From Halocaridina rubra (Eukaryota; Arthropoda; Malacostraca; Decapoda; Atyidae): 64,000 nt of DNA. Shown piece by piece: positions 61,937 through 64,000 of the stretch. The stretch lies in contig JAXCGZ010016984.1 in assembly GCA_037179515.1 (NCBI GenBank), positions 255,001 to 319,000 of the forward strand, given 5' to 3'. Within the stretch, counting starts at the first letter, position 1, and each line of letters starts with the position of its first letter. The notes beneath the pieces are model-generated. The model had not been told where the DNA came from. It ran no database searches and was given only the letters and a program-made list of their open reading frames with translations. A program made the position numbers and the translations under genes.

Positions 61937-62410
61937 CCATTAATTTTCATTATAGTTCATTTATAACTTCCATGAGCGGATGACCTTACCTATAGCCTAC
62001 ATGCAATGAGATATATCCTTTGTTTCGTTGTAAGGGAATTTTGCCTCATGTCGAAATGACAATAAAAGCGTCTGCTATTCCTAACCCCTGCCAACTCAGC
62101 ATATTTAAGTATCACACAGGAACGAGAAAATGCATTCATCTATTAGCCAAGAAGCAACACAAATAAATATGCTTGTAAAGGAAGCAGTGTACTCGCACAG
62201 ATGTCTCTGAAACGGGAAACCACATCTAATCTTCTGTCGCCTTATCTGAAAAATCCGGGTTCGAACTTACGGCTATTCTTGGTTTTAAGATTTATCTTCT
62301 AATATTAAATTCGAATGTGATATGAAAATAGCCCCTGTCGACTCAGCAGTTGTTATTACGGTATCCCAATTTCTTTATTATTATTATTATAAATATTGTT
62401 ATTATTAACA
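61935..62410. other. unique sequence, nothing recognised
   Basis: No gene or clear repeat was seen. Confidence 0.4.
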
Positions 62411-62545
62411 GTGAGGACTGCGGTTGCTTAGTGGTTAAAGCACTCGCCCTGGATTTGAGCACACCTCGGGGCTTAGGAAGGGCATGGAGCCTTGATTCCC
62501 CTGCTCCAAATAAAATGGCAAATATTTCTAATCTTGGAAGTAGTA
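62411..62545 (+). mobile_element. tRNA-like SINE, family S4
   Basis: ggttgcttagtggttaaagc (A-box-like), ctcgccctgg, and a degenerate B-box ttgattcccc, followed by ccaaataaaatggcaaatat and (GTA)n. It lacks an intact tRNA fold. Confidence 0.5.
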
Positions 62546-62756
62546 GTAGTAGTAGTAATTATGCATTTCACAGAAAGAGGATAATGTGGACACTATGTTT
62601 GCCAAATTACTGACTTGACATGTTTGCTGGATGAGATGAATGTTAGTCCAGTGATAATGGTGTATACAAATATTAGCACGAAATGTTATCAGCTTTAATG
62701 AAAGTCAAGCTTATGTATGTGAGCGTAAATGGATAGATGAATTAATGCATGTATGC

Positions 62757-63398
62757 GTGTGATTACCTAATTGTGTTTACGGGAAAGAGCCCAAAGCTCG
62801 TATCTTCCCGTCTCCTCATCGGTTCCATTTTATACTTAGTGATACTTATCATACCTGTCCTTAAAACTATGGATTGAGATAGCATTAACTACCTCCTCGC
62901 TTAGCCAATTCCAATTATCAACTACTCTTACACTGAAAAAGTATTTCCTTACATCCTGCAAACAAGTTTTCTTACCAAGCTTCAAACTATGACCTCTAGT
63001 TCTAGAGCCAGCCATATCAAAATATCGATCCCTATCCACTCTATCATAACCATGAAGGAATTTAAAGACTGTCACCATATCCCCCCTCACTTTTCTAGCT
63101 TCGAGTGATGGTAAGTCTAATTCCCTCAGCCTCTCATCATAACTGAGATTGCGTATTTTTGGCACCAGTTTCGTGGCATGTCTTTGAACTTTTTCAAGCT
63201 TAGCTATGTGCTTTTTCAAGTGCGGATTCCAAAAGGGGGCTGCATATTCGAGTTTTGGCCTCACATAGGTTACATAAATATTTCTGAACATTTCCTTGTC
63301 CATGTGCCTGAAGGCTACCCTTACATTTGATAAGAATGCATATGCTGCCCTTACTATGCCATTTATATGTATTTCTGGAGACAAATCTGCCAGTATGT
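62757..63398 (-). mobile_element. CR1-group LINE family L1, 5'-truncated copy E
   Basis: The last 182 codons of ORF2 in one intact frame (63384-62836), from SPEIHINGIVRAAYAFLS to FKDRYDKYH, plus the 3' UTR ending caattaggtaatcacac. Few differences from copies B and C indicate recent activity of the family. Confidence 0.93.
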
Positions 63399-63654
63399 GT
63401 TTGCGTGCGTGTGTATGTATGTATTTATTTATCTATATTCATTTATTAATTAGGTCAAAGCTTCAGGTCGATCATATTTTTGCGTCATCTCATACCAGAG
63501 GTCATGGCACTTTTGCACAATTGACCTGCTTCTTGCACCAATGACACTTATTACACCTACCGAGTTGTTAGGGGCTAAGAAACGACTGAAGCCACTGTTA
63601 TTCATTTTATAGTCCCGTCATGACCTTATGCAATTTTTCACCTTTTCTGCTACG

Positions 63655-63727
63655 AAACAAGGCTTCGACAGGATTCGAAACTAGGACACATAATCAGTGT
63701 GCCAAGGCGCTACCAATTGTACCTTTT
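63655..63727 (-). mobile_element. tRNA-like SINE fragment, family S3, copy 2
   Basis: The minus strand reads ggtacaattggtagcgcctt, cacactgattatgtg and tagtttcgaatcctgtcg, with good A- and B-box likeness. The anticodon loop lacks the expected U33 context, so a functional tRNA is unlikely. Confidence 0.55.
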
Positions 63728-63753
63728 CGTACAGTGGCTTTTCGTTTACAAAA

Positions 63754-64000
63754 TTAAGAGATACTTATAAGTAGACATGTAATTGAAGCAATAAGTAAGA
63801 GGGTAATACATAGTTGAAATAAATATAACGTTCCTAGAAAATAGTCATACTGTAATAAAAATGTTAATAATAATGTTAATAATAAAGTAGTAATAGTAAC
63901 ACTCGATACAGGATCGTTATTATCGGCATCATCACCATATTTGTTTTCCTTACAATGAGAATAATTTGTTCTTAACTTAGAGAACAAAGAAGGCGATATC
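63754..64000 (-). mobile_element. L2b LINE, 3' UTR of a second copy running off the window
   Basis: It matches 26966-27200 over its whole length (ttataagtagac, aataagtaagagggtaatac, caggatcgttattatcggca, aacttagagaac) with scattered differences. The coding part would lie beyond 64000. Confidence 0.88.

Overview
The window looks like nuclear DNA of an arthropod, most probably a decapod crustacean. It is AT-rich and very dense in microsatellites: (TA)n, (GA)n, (TAA)n and (CA)n tracts of 50-500 bp occur every 1-2 kb. It carries spliced genes with large repeat-filled introns, several families of non-LTR retrotransposons, tRNA-derived SINEs with target-site duplications, and small palindromic DNA elements. 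There is no bacterial, organellar or viral gene organisation.

Two genuine protein-coding genes can be reconstructed, both on the minus strand. (1) A LYSMD1/LYSMD2-type single-LysM protein has three coding exons (11358-11522, 4777-4934, 4477-4651; 165 aa) with a 6.4-kb first intron. Its LysM domain is split across exons 1 and 2, so no single open frame reveals it. (2) An HPDL gene (4-hydroxyphenylpyruvate dioxygenase-like) has five coding exons between 44441 and 39548 (491 aa). All splice phases agree and all three metal-binding residues of the family are kept. A decayed second copy of its last exon lies about 0.8 kb downstream. Three weak plus-strand exon candidates (46614, 48650, 55711) have compatible phases and may belong to a third, unrecognised gene.

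Layout: 0.6-3 kb holds a zinc-finger-like relic, a minisatellite and an RTE-like LINE relic. 4.5-11.5 kb is the LYSMD gene. 12-34 kb is repeat-dominated, with a nearly full-length CR1-group LINE at 17.7-22.6 kb, four obvious truncated relatives elsewhere, a second LINE family at 26.9-29.0 kb and a 0.56-kb fold-back palindrome at 29.9-30.5 kb. 34-38 kb is mostly (TAA)n/(TA)n. 38.7-44.4 kb is HPDL and its duplicated exon. 44.5-64 kb is a field of MITEs, SINEs, minisatellites and LINE ends.

The two genes are not an operon or pathway pair. LYSMD proteins are poorly characterised intracellular LysM proteins, and HPDL is a mitochondrial non-haem iron protein linked in mammals to 4-hydroxymandelate and coenzyme Q head-group synthesis. 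The most unusual material is in the mobile elements: the palindrome, a probable head-to-tail LINE pair, a frame offset shared by two LINE copies, a possible SINE/LINE tail partnership, and a MITE nested in a transposase relic. I see no convincing new multi-gene system.
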